Source of the DNA: Mycolicibacterium rhodesiae JS60
GTDB taxonomy: Bacteria > Actinomycetota > Actinomycetes > Mycobacteriales > Mycobacteriaceae
Direction of reading: 5' to 3'
DNA: 64,000 bases
Assembly (NCBI GenBank): GCA_000230935.2
Contig: AGIQ01000002.1
Span: 1,178,001-1,242,000 of the forward strand
In this document: positions 23,935 to 33,725 of the stretch, piece by piece
Position numbering within the stretch: the first letter of the stretch is position 1
Layout of the letters: every line of letters begins with the position of its first letter
The notes under the pieces: generated by a model
The model's database searches: none
What the model was told of the DNA's origin: nothing
What the model saw: the letters and a program-made list of their open reading frames with translations, nothing else
Made by a program: the position numbers and the translations under genes

Positions 23935-25689
23935 GTGACGACCGAGCTTGACCCTGCCCTGGCCGAAACCGACCGGCGTCGCCGTCGGATGGACCACGAT
24001 CACCCGCACTACAAGTGGGTCGTCCTGTCCAACACCACGCTGGGGATCCTGCTCGCCTCGATCAACGCCTCGATTGTCCTGATCTCGCTGCCGGCCATCT
24101 TCCGCGGCATCGGGCTCAACCCGCTGGCACCGGGCAACGTCAGCTATTTGCTGTGGATGCTGATGGGTTATCTGGTGGTGACCGCCGTGCTGGTGGTCCC
24201 GTTCGGCCGGCTCGGCGACATGTACGGCCGGGTGCGGATCTACAACATCGGTTTCGTCGTCTTCACGCTGGCCGCGCTCGCGCTGTCGTTCGACCCGTTC
24301 CATCTCGACGGCGGAGCGATCTGGCTGATCGCCTGGCGGGTGATCCAGGGCATCGGCGGCGCCATGCTGATGTCGTCGTCCTCGGCGATCCTGACCGACG
24401 CCTTCCCGGCCAATCAACGCGGCATGGCGCTCGGGGTCAACATGGTCGCGGCGGTGGCCGGCTCGTTCCTCGGCCTGCTGATCGGCGGCGTGCTCGCCGA
24501 GATCCACTGGCAGGCCATCTTCTGGGTGGGCGTGCCGATCGGCGTCATCGGAACCATCTGGAGTGTGCGCTCCCTTAAAGAGCTCGGTGTGCGCAACCCG
24601 GGCCGCGTCGACTGGGCGGGCACCGTCACGTTCGGTGTCGGGCTCACCGTCCTGCTCATCGGGATCACCTATGGCATTCAGCCCTACGGCGACTCGACGA
24701 CCGGCTGGACCAGCCCGATGGTACTGGGCTCGATCGTCGGCGGGCTGCTCCTGCTGGTCGCATTCTGTTTCATCGAGCTGCGGGTGGCGGAGCCCATGGT
24801 CGACATCCGGTTGTTCAAGTCGGCCGCATTCGGGATGGGCAACCTCGCCGGGCTGATGTCGTCGGTGGGGCGCGGCGGCTTGCAGTTCATGTTGATCATC
24901 TGGTTGCAGGGCATCTGGCTTCCCTTGCACGGCTACAGTTTCGAGTCCACGCCGCTATGGGCGGGCATCTACCTGCTGCCGGCTACGTTCGGCTTCCTGG
25001 CGGCCGCACCCCTCGCGGGTTCGCTGGCCGACCGGTTCGGCGCGCGGCCGTTCACCGTGGCCGGCATGCTGCTGATGGCGGTGACATTCGTTGCGCTGCT
25101 GATGATCCCGGTCAACTTCAACTACTGGGTCTTCGCCGTGCTGGTATTCCTCAACGGCCTCGGCGGTGGCATCTTCACCGCGCCCAACACCGCGGCCATC
25201 ATGTCCAGCGTCCCGGCTTCTCAGCGGGGTGCGGCATCGGGCGTGCGTTCGACGTTCTTCAACGCGGGCAGCTCGCTGTCGATCGGAATCTTCTTCTCCC
25301 TGATGATCGTCGGGCTGGCCCGCACCCTGCCCGATGCGATGAGCCAGGGTCTGCAGGCGCAGGGCGTGTCGGCGTCGGTGGCCCACGACGTCGCGAATCT
25401 GCCGCCGGTCGGCAGCCTGTTCGCCGCGTTCCTGGGCTACAACCCCATCGCCGAACTGCTGGCGCCCTACGACGCGCTGCACCAGCCGGGCGTCAACGCC
25501 GACGTGCTGACCGGGCAGACGTTCTTCCCGAACCTCATCACCGAGCCGTTCCACTCCGGGCTGGTCGTGGTGTTCGGCGCGGCCGCGCTGATGATGGTGA
25601 TCGGCGCGATCGCGTCGCTGTTCAACCCGGGCCGCTACGGCGAACCGGTCAGCGAGGGCCAGGCGCCCGCGCAGGCGACGGCCGAGTAG
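23935..25689 (+). CDS. EmrB/QacA-type MFS drug efflux transporter (14 TM)
   Basis: A 584-residue DHA2-family major facilitator. The GTG at 23935 gives MTTELDPALAETDRRRRRM before the first helix; longer starts would enter the cassette B repeat. Helix 1 has LGILLASINASIVLISLP, the loop after helix 2 carries the motif-A relative GRLGDMYGRVRIYN, and the conserved motif C occurs near GSFLGLLIGG. Fourteen hydrophobic segments are countable. A long extracytoplasmic segment around residues 485-535 (VSASVAHDVANLPPVGS...) is typical of actinobacterial members. Likely proton-coupled export of a drug or metabolite; substrate unknown. A 16-bp palindrome overlaps the likely promoter. Confidence 0.9.
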   Translation: MTTELDPALAETDRRRRRMDHDHPHYKWVVLSNTTLGILLASINASIVLISLPAIFRGIGLNPLAPGNVSYLLWMLMGYLVVTAVLVVPFGRLGDMYGRVRIYNIGFVVFTLAALALSFDPFHLDGGAIWLIAWRVIQGIGGAMLMSSSSAILTDAFPANQRGMALGVNMVAAVAGSFLGLLIGGVLAEIHWQAIFWVGVPIGVIGTIWSVRSLKELGVRNPGRVDWAGTVTFGVGLTVLLIGITYGIQPYGDSTTGWTSPMVLGSIVGGLLLLVAFCFIELRVAEPMVDIRLFKSAAFGMGNLAGLMSSVGRGGLQFMLIIWLQGIWLPLHGYSFESTPLWAGIYLLPATFGFLAAAPLAGSLADRFGARPFTVAGMLLMAVTFVALLMIPVNFNYWVFAVLVFLNGLGGGIFTAPNTAAIMSSVPASQRGAASGVRSTFFNAGSSLSIGIFFSLMIVGLARTLPDAMSQGLQAQGVSASVAHDVANLPPVGSLFAAFLGYNPIAELLAPYDALHQPGVNADVLTGQTFFPNLITEPFHSGLVVVFGAAALMMVIGAIASLFNPGRYGEPVSEGQAPAQATAE

Positions 25690-26026
25690 GCACCGGCGGG
25701 GCGGTTCCCTCGGCGACCCAGCGGTGCAGTCGTCCGGCTGTGCGCCACATGGCGGCCTGCATCTCGTCGGGACCCAATTCGTCCTGGGCACAAGCCTTGA
25801 GACGATCAGACACCCTGACCAGGGTGCCGGCTGCCACCCGGGCCGTGCGGTCGCGGGATGCTCGCATGCTCTGCGAGATCACCTCACGTAGTTCGATGAG
25901 ATCGCCGACCACCCGCGAACCTCCGGCGGGTCGTTCACGGCGATAAAGCTCGATGAGTGCGTCGATGCACGTCAACGTCTGGTGTGCGGTGCTTTTGGGA
26001 ATCAGGATGTCGATGTCCGAACTCAC
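25649..26026 (-). CDS. Hypothetical helical protein
   Basis: Unrecognised 125-residue protein. It appears mostly helical (TCIDALIELYRRE, VVGDLIELREVISQSMRASRDRTARVAAGTLVRVSDRLKACAQDEL), with a proline-rich tail and no signal peptide or membrane segment. The 3' end overlaps the convergent efflux gene by 41 bases. Codon use fits a real mycobacterial gene, but no family was recognised. Confidence 0.55.
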   Translation of the reverse strand: MSSDIDILIPKSTAHQTLTCIDALIELYRRERPAGGSRVVGDLIELREVISQSMRASRDRTARVAAGTLVRVSDRLKACAQDELGPDEMQAAMWRTAGRLHRWVAEGTAPPVPTRPSPARAPGPR

Positions 26027-26084
26027 CAGCCCAGCCCAGCATGTCTGCGCGAACGGACCGTGACGAGCCGAGGACGGTCCGGGT

Positions 26085-26369
26085 TCACCAATCCGAACGG
26101 CCGACCAGAATGAGGTCGGCCAAGGCGAACGCCGGCACGGCGAGCGCCTCGGAGAGTTGGACAGCGTAGGCGCGGGCGATCAGAGTGCCGTCGCGCCCCT
26201 CGTCGAAGTCACCGGTCAGGTCGACGGCGATCCGGCAGCCGAATGTGTCGCTCGCCTCCACGACGTCGACGCCGAGCACCCCGGCGGGCACCGGCAGTGT
26301 CGACGCGGCGGCACGCACTTGCTCCACTGTGGCTGCCCAGTCGACATAAACCGACACAAACGATCGCAT
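26085..26369 (-). CDS. Hypothetical small protein
   Basis: Unrecognised 94-residue protein with alternating strands and helices (RSFVSVYVDWAATVEQVRAAASTL, GVLGVDVVEASDTFGCRIAVDLTG, YAVQLSEALAVPAFALADLILVG). The pattern resembles a small alpha-beta sandwich. It lies upstream of the 125-residue unknown on the same strand (58-bp gap), so the two may be co-transcribed. Divergent from the oxidoreductase at 26543. Confidence 0.55.
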   Translation of the reverse strand: MRSFVSVYVDWAATVEQVRAAASTLPVPAGVLGVDVVEASDTFGCRIAVDLTGDFDEGRDGTLIARAYAVQLSEALAVPAFALADLILVGRSDW

Positions 26370-26463
26370 CTCGATGATCGTCGTTCCGGTGACGCGCTAT
26401 CGCCACCCGAATCGCCGAATGTTCACCTGCCGGTAATGGCCGCCGGCTCACTTGCTCCGGACC

Positions 26464-26485
26464 GATACGCGGTGGTCACCGTATC
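26464..26485. promoter_or_regulatory. Inverted repeat in the divergent promoter of the oxidoreductase
   Basis: GATACG (26464-26469) and CGTATC (26480-26485) form an inverted repeat, with GGTG/CACC pairing added inside if one base is bulged. It lies in the 173-bp gap between divergent genes, 58 bp before the oxidoreductase start. A regulator site is plausible; the regulator is unknown. Confidence 0.4.
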
Positions 26486-26542
26486 GCGGGACTGTCCCAT
26501 CCCGGCTCCAAACTGTCGCTGCCTTGGAGTAGCTTCACGTCC

Positions 26543-27562
26543 GTGCCCGTGCTGACGAACCGCCAGATCCTGCTGCGCCAACGCCCGACGGGGCTCGTGC
26601 AACCCGCCGACACCGAGCTGATCACCACGGCCGCACCCGAGCTCGCTGACGGCGAGGCGCTGCTGCGCACCACCTATGTGGGTCTGGACGCCGCCGTCCG
26701 CACCTGGCTCGACGATCAGCCGAGCTACCTGCCGCCCGTGCAACTCGGCGAGGTGATCCGCGCCGCGGGGATAGGCGAGGTAGTCGAATCACGGTGTGCG
26801 GCGTTCGCGACGGGCGACATCGTCACCACCCTCACCGGCTTTCAGGACTACGCGATCATCCGCGACGACGTGTTCAGCACGCCCATCCCCGGCGAAACGG
26901 ACCAGCTGGCCATCATGAGCGTGTACGGCCCGACCGGCGCGACCGCGTATTTCGGGATGACCGACATCGGCCGCCCGCAGGATGGGGAGACGGTCGTGGT
27001 GTCGGCCGCGGCCGGCGCCACCGGCTCGGTGGCCGGGCAGATCGCCAAGATCGCCGGGGCCCGGGTCATCGGCATTGCCGGCGGGCCGGACAAGTGCCGG
27101 GCCGTGGTCGAGGACTTCGGCTTCGACGCGTGTATCGACTACAAGAGCGACGACATCCCCGCCGCCCTCAAAGCGCACTGCCCCAAGGGCGTCAACGTCT
27201 ACTTCGACAACGTCGGCGGCCCGATCCTCAACGCGGTGCTCGGCAGGCTGGCGCCCAGGGCCAGGGTGGTGTTGTGTGGCGTCATCTCCAGCTACCTGAC
27301 CGGCGAGCATCCGGGGCCGGCCAATTACGTCAACCTGCTGGCGAAAACCGCCTCGATGCAAGGGTTCAACGCCCTCGACATGTGGGGCCGCTTCGACGAG
27401 GCCTTCGCCGATCTTCGCCGCTGGGAGTCCGAGGGCAAACTGGTGCACCGCGAGACCGTCTTCGACGGGCTCGAATCGTGTGTCGACGCGCTCAACGGAC
27501 TGTTCACCGGCGCCAACATCGGCAAGATGCTGGTGAAGGTCAGCGAGCCGTCAAGCCGCTGA
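26543..27562 (+). CDS. NADP-dependent oxidoreductase (LTB4 dehydrogenase/CurA type MDR)
   Basis: A 339-residue medium-chain reductase without the zinc ligands of alcohol dehydrogenases. It carries LLRTTYVGLDAAVRTWLDD, the nucleotide-binding VVSAAAGATGSVAGQIAKIAGARVIGIAGG, the NADP-recognising YKSDDIPAALK, and the C-terminal LVHRETVFDGLESCVDALNGLFTGANIGKMLV. The family reduces enones such as 15-keto-prostaglandins or curcumin. Start GTG at 26543. The neighbours give no clue to the substrate. Confidence 0.88.
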   Translation: MPVLTNRQILLRQRPTGLVQPADTELITTAAPELADGEALLRTTYVGLDAAVRTWLDDQPSYLPPVQLGEVIRAAGIGEVVESRCAAFATGDIVTTLTGFQDYAIIRDDVFSTPIPGETDQLAIMSVYGPTGATAYFGMTDIGRPQDGETVVVSAAAGATGSVAGQIAKIAGARVIGIAGGPDKCRAVVEDFGFDACIDYKSDDIPAALKAHCPKGVNVYFDNVGGPILNAVLGRLAPRARVVLCGVISSYLTGEHPGPANYVNLLAKTASMQGFNALDMWGRFDEAFADLRRWESEGKLVHRETVFDGLESCVDALNGLFTGANIGKMLVKVSEPSSR

Positions 27563-27574
27563 AGGCATTTGAGC

Positions 27575-28405
27575 TCAGCGGCGCAGATCCACCAGCACCG
27601 GTGCGTGATCACTCGGCGCAGGGTCGCCCTTCTTGCCGGGACGGCGTTCGTCCTTGACGATCTCGGCATGGGTCACCCGCTGTGCCAGCCCCGGTGAGCC
27701 GAGGATGAAGTCGATGCGCATGCCGCGGCGCTTCTGGAAGGCCAGCTGGGTGTAGTCCCAATAGGTGTAGACCCCGGGACCGGGTGTGTATTGGCGGACC
27801 ACGTCGGTGAACTTGGTGTCGATGAAGGCGTTGAACGCCTTACGTTCTGGCTCCGACACATGGGTGGCGCCGTCAAAGGCCGCCATGTCCCAGACATCCT
27901 CGTCAGTGGGTGCGATGTTCCAGTCGCCGACCAGGGCGATCGGTTGCTGCGAATCGCTGTGCAGCCAGGACTCGGCGGTATTACGGAGGGCGGCAAGCCA
28001 TTCCAACTTGTACTGATAGTGCGGATCGGCCAGGGTGCGACCGTTGGGTACGTACAGGCTCCACACCCGGACGCCGTCGCAGGTGGCGGCCAGTGCGCGG
28101 GCCTCGGCCTTGGCGTCCGCCCCGTCTTTGCTCCAGGACGGCTGGCCGTCGAAACCGACCTCGACGTCATCGAGGCCGACCCGGGAGGCGATCGCGACGC
28201 CGTTCCACTGGTTGAACCCGCAGTGCACCACTTCGTAGCCGGCCTCGAGGAACGGCATGGTGGGGAACTGGTCGTCGGCGCACTTGGTTTCCTGCATCGC
28301 GAGTACATCGACGTCACCACGCTGCAGCCAGCTGACGACCCGGTCCACCCTGGTGCGAATCGAGTTCACATTCCAAGTGGCGATGCGCAGGACGTCGTCG
28401 GGCAT
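27575..28405 (-). CDS. xthA: Exodeoxyribonuclease III
   Basis: AP endonuclease/exonuclease III of base-excision repair, 276 residues. Catalytic landmarks: RIATWNVNSIRTR, the metal-binding E in MQETKC, YVPNGR, GDWNIAPTDEDVWD, and the C-terminal SDHAPVLVDL with the catalytic His. It sits in the same order as Rv0427c-Rv0429c of M. tuberculosis, with a GNAT gene and def upstream on the same strand and only a few bases between them, so it is likely the last gene of that operon. Confidence 0.95.
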   Translation of the reverse strand: MPDDVLRIATWNVNSIRTRVDRVVSWLQRGDVDVLAMQETKCADDQFPTMPFLEAGYEVVHCGFNQWNGVAIASRVGLDDVEVGFDGQPSWSKDGADAKAEARALAATCDGVRVWSLYVPNGRTLADPHYQYKLEWLAALRNTAESWLHSDSQQPIALVGDWNIAPTDEDVWDMAAFDGATHVSEPERKAFNAFIDTKFTDVVRQYTPGPGVYTYWDYTQLAFQKRRGMRIDFILGSPGLAQRVTHAEIVKDERRPGKKGDPAPSDHAPVLVDLRR

Positions 28406-28408
28406 GGG

Positions 28409-29311
28409 CTACACCCTACGTCCGGTCAATGACACGGCATCGACGTAGCGATGGTGATGGTGCAGCCGGAAGCCGAGCGAGTGATAAAGCAGGATCGCAC
28501 CGTCGTTTTCGCTCAGTACCTGCACGTACGCCCGGGTCGCGCCGCGCTGTGCACCCCAGCGCATCAGCGCCGCACACAACCGTCGGGCATGGCCCTGCCT
28601 GCGCTGTTCGGCCCCGACGCGCACCGCCGAGATCCCCAGCCAGCGGGTGCCGTCCGACGCGGTCGTCACCGCCCCGCGCCCGACCGCGGCGCCGTAGGCG
28701 GCGAACACCACCTCGCCGTCGACGACCGCGGTCAGCACATCGGTGGGCACGTCGCGTGCGTAACCCGCCAGCCACGCCGCATCCGGGCGGTCCAGCAGCG
28801 CGACCGCCGGATCCGGGACGGGGTCGGTGAGATCGGTGACCATCACCCGGATGTGCTTGACGCCCTCGGCCCGAATCGGCAGCAGCCGCTCCGGCAGCGC
28901 CAGCCACGGCTGCAAACCCCGTTGGCGGTACCAGTCGATGATCGGCGGCAGGGCCGCAATGTTCGCCGAGAAGTCCAGTGGCACAGCCGAGTTGGCCCGG
29001 CTGGTGTACCCGCCGCCGGCACGCAACAGCCACCCGTGCTGCCAGCTCTGCTCGGTGCCCGGCCAGGCCAGCGCCGCCGCATGCTCCAGCGCACGAATTT
29101 CGGAGGCCCGCACCGGAACCGCACTGAGCTCGCGTACCGCCACCACATCGGCGGGCGCGACCTCGACAAGGCCGTCGGATTTGGTGCGCACCACGATCAC
29201 CGGATCGAGCGCCTGCAGTTCGCCGATCACGTCGGTCATGGGCGGCGTCGTGCCCGCGGGCAGGCGATAGCGAACGCTCACCCGGCTGCCGACCGGCGGC
29301 AGGCTCGTCAT
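28409..29311 (-). CDS. GNAT-family acetyltransferase (Rv0428c type)
   Basis: A 300-residue protein from the ATG at 29311. The N-terminal ~80 residues form a beta-rich module (SRVSVRYRLP...VIGELQALDPVIVVRTKSDGLVEVAPADVVAVRE). The C-terminal half is a GNAT fold with motif A (VGAEQRRQGHARRLCAALMRWG) and motif B (ILLYHSLGFRLHHHHRY). The gene lies four bases downstream of def and three bases before xthA, and the same trio occurs in M. tuberculosis. The acetyl acceptor is not known; proximity to def hints at protein N-termini, but this is only a guess. Confidence 0.86.
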   Translation of the reverse strand: MTSLPPVGSRVSVRYRLPAGTTPPMTDVIGELQALDPVIVVRTKSDGLVEVAPADVVAVRELSAVPVRASEIRALEHAAALAWPGTEQSWQHGWLLRAGGGYTSRANSAVPLDFSANIAALPPIIDWYRQRGLQPWLALPERLLPIRAEGVKHIRVMVTDLTDPVPDPAVALLDRPDAAWLAGYARDVPTDVLTAVVDGEVVFAAYGAAVGRGAVTTASDGTRWLGISAVRVGAEQRRQGHARRLCAALMRWGAQRGATRAYVQVLSENDGAILLYHSLGFRLHHHHRYVDAVSLTGRRV

Positions 29312-29315
29312 CGGC

Positions 29316-29909
29316 TCAGTGACCGAACGGGTCGGGCACCTCGCCGGGTGTCCACGACAGGCCGGGCACACCCCAGCCGTTCTTCTTCACCGTCTTCTTC
29401 GCTGCCCGCGCGTGCCGGCCGATCAGTTTGTCGACGTAGAGGAACCCGTCGAGGTGGCCGGTTTCGTGCTGCAGCATGCGAGCGAACAGGTCGTGGCCCT
29501 CCAGGGTGACCGGATTGCCGTCGGCATCCAGACCGGTCACCCGGGCCCACTTCGCCCGGCCGCACGGAAACGATTCGCCCGGTACCGACAGGCAGCCCTC
29601 GTCGTCGTTGTCCGGGTCGGGCATCGTCTCGGGAATCTCCGAGGTCTCGAGCACCGGGTTGACCACCACACCGCGGTGGCGGGTGGTCTTGCCGCGTTCG
29701 TCGGCGCAGTCGTAGACGAACACCCGCAATCCGACTCCGATTTGGTTGGCCGCCAGCCCGACTCCGTTGGCTGCGTCCATCGTGTCGTACATATCCGTGA
29801 TCAGATCGGCCAGATCATGCGGCAGCGAACCGTCGGCTCCGACCGGCACGGGTTGGGTCGGAGTGTGCAGAACGGGATCGCCCAGGATCACGATTGGTCT
29901 GACTGCCAT
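29316..29909 (-). CDS. def: Peptide deformylase
   Basis: Removes the formyl group from nascent proteins. From the ATG at 29909 it has 197 residues, the length of the tuberculosis enzyme. The three metal/active-site motifs are present: [20 protein letters not shown] (metal Cys) and QHETGHLDG (H-E-x-x-H). The C-terminal extension after the third motif is typical of mycobacterial Def. First gene of def-GNAT-xthA. Confidence 0.95.
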   Translation of the reverse strand: MAVRPIVILGDPVLHTPTQPVPVGADGSLPHDLADLITDMYDTMDAANGVGLAANQIGVGLRVFVYDCADERGKTTRHRGVVVNPVLETSEIPETMPDPDNDDEGCLSVPGESFPCGRAKWARVTGLDADGNPVTLEGHDLFARMLQHETGHLDGFLYVDKLIGRHARAAKKTVKKNGWGVPGLSWTPGEVPDPFGH

Positions 29910-30034
29910 GATCGGCAAGCTTAAGTCAGCCGACGCGCGGGCTTGGCTGCCGACCCAACCGGCTCCACCGTGATTGAATGAGCGCCAAGCAAAGGGATGT
30001 CTTCTCAGGTCTTCGAAAGGGTCAGCAGATCGAA

Positions 30035-30343
30035 ATGGACGGCGCCATGGCACGGGCCGAGCGGTCTAATGACGAGGCTGACCTTCCCGATGGGTTGACT
30101 CGCCGCGAATACGACGTCCTGGCCTTCGAGCGGCAGTGGTGGAAGTACGCCGGGGCGAAGGAAGAGGCCATCAAGGAGCTCTTCAGCATGTCGGCGACCC
30201 GCTACTACCAGGTGTTGAACGCCCTCGTCGATCGCCCCGAGGCGCTCGCCGCCGATCCGATGCTGGTCAAGCGGCTGCGACGGCTGCGGGCAAGCCGGCA
30301 GAAGGCGCGTGCGGCCCGCCGGCTCGGCTTCGAGGTCCCCTGA
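30035..30343 (+). CDS. DUF3263 protein (Rv0430 type)
   Basis: A 102-residue protein of the actinobacterial DUF3263 family, which looks like a small helix-turn-helix protein: [51 protein letters not shown], then a basic tail ([21 protein letters not shown]). The ATG at 30035 gives the same length as Rv0430; an in-frame ATG at 29978 would add 19 residues. A DNA-binding role is likely from the fold but unproven. It is divergent from def and followed by virR after 40 bp. Confidence 0.88.
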   Translation: MDGAMARAERSNDEADLPDGLTRREYDVLAFERQWWKYAGAKEEAIKELFSMSATRYYQVLNALVDRPEALAADPMLVKRLRRLRASRQKARAARRLGFEVP

Positions 30344-30383
30344 TTTTTCTCCGTTGGCGCGGCCCCTGGTTACAGTGGGCGCG

Positions 30384-30845
30384 ATGAACGACCGCGTTCC
30401 GGACTCCTCCGGCCTGCCGCTGCGGGCCATGGTGATGGTGCTGCTGTTCCTGGGTGTGATTTTCCTGCTGGTCGGTTTCCAGGCCATGGGCTCGGGCAGC
30501 GACACCAGCAGCGACGACACCTCGGTGCGCACCGTCACCACCACGACCAGCAAGACGTCGGCCGCGCCGGCGCCCAAGGCCGACGTGCGGGTGTTCAACG
30601 TCGGTGAAGGCGAAGGTGCGGCCAGCCGCATCGGTGACCGGCTGCGCGAGGCCGGCTGGAATGTCACCGAGACGACCAACCTTCAGGTGCCGCCGCTGCC
30701 CGCGACGACGGTGTACTACGGCACGACCGACGGGGAGCAGGCCGCTGCCGAGGCGGTGGGAAAGGTGCTCAGCGCCCCGGTGGCACCAAGAATTCCAGAA
30801 ATTGCCGAGCAACCACCGGGCGTCATCGTTTTGGTGACCGGATAG
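30384..30845 (+). CDS. virR: VirR, LytR_C-domain membrane protein
   Basis: Orthologue by position and layout of Rv0431 (VirR), which restrains release of membrane vesicles and helps cell-envelope integrity. The 153-residue protein has one membrane helix ([21 protein letters not shown], ~15-35), a Ser/Thr-rich linker, and a LytR_C domain ([29 protein letters not shown]...[18 protein letters not shown]). LytR_C domains occur with LCP enzymes that join arabinogalactan to peptidoglycan. Start ATG at 30384; sodC follows after ten bases. Confidence 0.9.
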   Translation: MNDRVPDSSGLPLRAMVMVLLFLGVIFLLVGFQAMGSGSDTSSDDTSVRTVTTTTSKTSAAPAPKADVRVFNVGEGEGAASRIGDRLREAGWNVTETTNLQVPPLPATTVYYGTTDGEQAAAEAVGKVLSAPVAPRIPEIAEQPPGVIVLVTG

Positions 30846-30855
30846 GCTTCGGCTC

Positions 30856-31590
30856 ATGGTCAAGACTGTGAGCCCGTTGAGAACTGCCGCCGCCGTCCTG
30901 TTCGTTGCTCCCGTCGCGGTGCTGAGCGCGTGTAGCCCCAACGAACCGATCGCATCGCAGCCGGGCACCACGCCCCCGGTGTGGACCGGATCCCCGGCTC
31001 CGGCCGCCCCGGGCGAGGAGTCGCACGGTGCAGCGTCGCACGGCGCCCCGGAGGCCTCCGCCGGCCACGGCGACACCCTGACCGCACAGATCAAGACCGC
31101 CGACGGCACCCAGGTCGCCGCGGCCACCTTCGAATTCACCGACGGCTTCGCCACCGTGACCGTGCAGACCACCGGCACGACCAAGCTGACACCCGGCTTC
31201 CACGGCCTGCACCTGCACTCGTTCGCCAAGTGCGAAGCCAACTCCGTCGCCCCGGCCGGCGGTGCGCCCGGCGACTTCCTCTCTGCCGGCGGCCACTTCC
31301 AGGCCGGCGGCCACACCGGGCATCCCGCCAGCGGCGACCTGGCCTCGCTGCAGGTCCGTGACGACGGCTCGGCGATGTTGGTGACCACCACCAGCGCGTT
31401 CACCAAAGAGGATCTGCTGGCCGGCGACGGAACGGCGATCATCATCCACGCCGATGCCGACAACTTCGCCAACATCCCGCCTCAGCGCTACCAGCAGATC
31501 ACCGGCGGCGCGCCCGGCCCCGACGAAACCACCATGGCCACCGGCGACGCCGGCAAGCGGGTGGCCTGCGGTGTCATCGGTACCGGCTAA
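30856..31590 (+). CDS. sodC: Cu/Zn superoxide dismutase lipoprotein SodC
   Basis: Lipid-anchored superoxide dismutase, 244 residues. The signal peptide ends at lipobox VLSAC (Cys26); a Ser/Ala/His-rich linker follows. The dismutase fold shows the copper ligands in [10 protein letters not shown], the zinc-loop region [18 protein letters not shown], the active-site [10 protein letters not shown] and the disulfide Cys pair (CEANS...VACGVIG). The late catalytic Arg is in [10 protein letters not shown]. It protects the envelope from external superoxide. The last 20 bases overlap the next gene. Confidence 0.94.
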   Translation: MVKTVSPLRTAAAVLFVAPVAVLSACSPNEPIASQPGTTPPVWTGSPAPAAPGEESHGAASHGAPEASAGHGDTLTAQIKTADGTQVAAATFEFTDGFATVTVQTTGTTKLTPGFHGLHLHSFAKCEANSVAPAGGAPGDFLSAGGHFQAGGHTGHPASGDLASLQVRDDGSAMLVTTTSAFTKEDLLAGDGTAIIIHADADNFANIPPQRYQQITGGAPGPDETTMATGDAGKRVACGVIGTG

Positions 31591-32719
31591 GCCGGCAGCG
31601 GGGAAACCCGACCGCATCGACTTCGCCGGCTCACCCCGGCCGACGCTCGGCGTCGAGTGGGAGTTCGCTCTGATCGACGCGGAGACCCGCGATCTGAGCA
31701 ACGAGGCGGCCGCGGTGATCGCCGACGTGGGGGAAAACCCGCGCATCCACAAGGAGTTGCTGCGCAACACCATTGAGGTCGTCACCGGTGTCTGCGACAC
31801 CGTCGACGAGGCAATGGCCGACCTTCGTGCCACGTTGGGCAGCGCACGCGAGATCGTGCACGACCGCGGAATGGAACTGTTCTGCGCGGGCACTCACCCG
31901 TTCGCGTCGTGGTCGGCGCAGAAGTTGACCGACGGACAGCGCTACGCCGAGCTGATCAACCGGACCCAGTGGTGGGGACGGCAGATGCTGATCTGGGGTG
32001 TGCACGTGCACGTCGGAGTGTCCTCGGCGCATAAGGTCATGCCGATCATCTCCTCACTGCTCAACCAGTATCCGCATCTGCTGGCGTTGTCGGCGTCCTC
32101 GCCGTTCTGGGCCGGCGAGGACACCGGCTATGCCAGCAACCGGGCGATGATGTTCCAGCAGTTGCCGACGGCGGGCCTGCCGTTCCAGTTCGAGAAATGG
32201 CGGCAGTTCGAACGGTTCGTGCACGACCAGAAGACCACCGGCATCATCGACCACATCAACGAGATCCGTTGGGACATCAGACCGTCGCCGCATCTGGGCA
32301 CCGTCGAGGTGCGGGTGTTCGACGGTGTCTCCAACCTGCGTGAGCTGTCGGCGCTGGTGGCGCTGACGCACTGCCTGGTGGTCGACCTGGACCGCAGGCT
32401 CGATGCCGGTGAGCAGCTGCCGGTGATGCCGCCCTGGCATGTGCAGGAGAACAAGTGGCGTGCGGCCCGCTACGGACTGGACGCGATCATCATCTTGGAC
32501 GCCGACAGCAATGAGCGGCTGGTCACCGAGGATCTCGACGACCTGCTGACCCGACTGCAGCCGGTCGCCGAATCGCTGCACTGCGCAGACGAATTGGCCG
32601 CCGTCGCCGATATCCCGCGGTGGGGAGCGTCGTATCAGCGCCAGCACAAGGTGGCCGACGACAATGGCGGGGATCTGCGCGCGGTGGTTGACTCGTTGGT
32701 CGGGGAGCTGGATGTATAG
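31571..32719 (+). CDS. Glutamate-cysteine ligase family 2 (YbdK-type), Rv0433
   Basis: ATP-dependent carboxylate-amine ligase of the YbdK/GCS2 family, 382 residues from the GTG at 31571, inside the end of sodC; the conserved part starts at [22 protein letters not shown]. The metal/ATP site GVEWEFAL, the central [11 protein letters not shown], and [26 protein letters not shown] are all present. Mycobacteria make mycothiol, so a glutathione role is unlikely; the true amine acceptor is unknown. Coupling to sodC by overlap is conserved in M. tuberculosis. Confidence 0.88.
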   Translation: MSSVPAKPAAGKPDRIDFAGSPRPTLGVEWEFALIDAETRDLSNEAAAVIADVGENPRIHKELLRNTIEVVTGVCDTVDEAMADLRATLGSAREIVHDRGMELFCAGTHPFASWSAQKLTDGQRYAELINRTQWWGRQMLIWGVHVHVGVSSAHKVMPIISSLLNQYPHLLALSASSPFWAGEDTGYASNRAMMFQQLPTAGLPFQFEKWRQFERFVHDQKTTGIIDHINEIRWDIRPSPHLGTVEVRVFDGVSNLRELSALVALTHCLVVDLDRRLDAGEQLPVMPPWHVQENKWRAARYGLDAIIILDADSNERLVTEDLDDLLTRLQPVAESLHCADELAAVADIPRWGASYQRQHKVADDNGGDLRAVVDSLVGELDV

Positions 32720-32728
32720 GAGGCGCCC

Positions 32729-33064
32729 GTGAGGATTCGTCGAATGGGATTGGCGGTGCTGGCCGCCACGGTGGTGCTGGCCGGTGGCGGCTGCGCCAAG
32801 GCGATCACCGGCACTCCGGTGGCCACACCGGGGGAGGCGGGCAAGGGTATGGTGCCGGCCGACCTGCTCACCACGACCTGTCGTGAGTACCTGACCATGG
32901 ACACCGTCACGCGGCGCGAGGTGATCGCAGAGATCGGCAAGAGCGGCAACCAGTTGGTCGCCATGAACCCGCAGCTGTGGGCCGGGGTGGCTGCCGCGCT
33001 GTGCGGATTCGTCGATCCCAGCGCGCCGGTGAAGGACGTGGTGATGGGGCAGGGCATCCGCTAG
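32729..33064 (+). CDS. Small secreted lipoprotein with two-cysteine core
   Basis: A 111-residue predicted lipoprotein: signal peptide with lipobox AGGGC (Cys22), then a compact domain with a Cys pair (TTTCREYLTMDTVTRREVIAEIG...WAGVAAALCGF). The Cys-x-x-Y/F-L...-D-x2-T-R spacing faintly resembles HdeA-type acid chaperones, but I would not assign it. It lies between the ligase and the LonN gene with gaps of nine and two bases, so all belong to one operon. It has no counterpart at this place in M. tuberculosis as I recall. Confidence 0.75.
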   Translation: MRIRRMGLAVLAATVVLAGGGCAKAITGTPVATPGEAGKGMVPADLLTTTCREYLTMDTVTRREVIAEIGKSGNQLVAMNPQLWAGVAAALCGFVDPSAPVKDVVMGQGIR

Positions 33065-33066
33065 CC

Positions 33067-33708
33067 ATGGCGGCCCAACCGATGTTCCCGCTGCAGTCGG
33101 CGCTGTTGCCGGGAGAATTGTTGCCGTTGAGGATCTTTGAGCCTCGATACTCGCAGCTGGTGGCCGATTGCCTGGCGATGACCGACCCGGCGTTCGGTGT
33201 CGTGCTGATCACCCGTGGCCGTGAGGTCGGCGGCGGGGACGCCCGCAGTGATGTCGGCACGTTGGCCCGCATCGTCGAATACGCCGATCAGGGAATGGGC
33301 CGCTACCAGTTGAAAACTGTTGTCGGTGACCGTATCCGGGTGCTCGAATGGCTGGACGATGATCCGTACCCGCGGGCCGTCGTCGAACCCTGGCCCGACG
33401 AGCCCGGCCCGGAGGTGACGCCCGAGCGGATCGGTGCGGTCATCGACAAGATCCTCGCGCTGTTCGAACGGATCGTCTCCACCCGTGGTGGCCAGCTGCG
33501 GTCTGATGCGCTGGCCGTCGAGCCGGAGATCGCCGACGATCCGTCGCGGCACATCTACGAGCTGGCCGCGCGGGTGCCGATGGGTCAAGCCGACCGGTAC
33601 GCGGTGCTGGCCGCGCCGACGTTGGCCGAGCGCGTCGACGTGCTGACCGATGCGATCGAAACCGTCACGGCCCTGGTCGAATTCCAGATCGCCGACGAGG
33701 ATTCGTAG
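33067..33708 (+). CDS. Lon N-terminal (LON substrate-binding) domain protein, Rv0434 type
   Basis: A 213-residue stand-alone LON-N domain protein without the ATPase and protease parts of Lon. It opens MFPLQSALLPGELLPLRIFEPRYSQLVADCL, the classic strand-turn of the family, and continues with FGVVLITRGREVGGGD and the helical C-terminus. Such proteins are thought to bind peptides or act as adaptors; no partner is known. Start ATG at 33067, two bases after the lipoprotein stop. Confidence 0.88.
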   Translation: MAAQPMFPLQSALLPGELLPLRIFEPRYSQLVADCLAMTDPAFGVVLITRGREVGGGDARSDVGTLARIVEYADQGMGRYQLKTVVGDRIRVLEWLDDDPYPRAVVEPWPDEPGPEVTPERIGAVIDKILALFERIVSTRGGQLRSDALAVEPEIADDPSRHIYELAARVPMGQADRYAVLAAPTLAERVDVLTDAIETVTALVEFQIADEDS

Positions 33709-33725
33709 GTCCCCTCATACCGTGT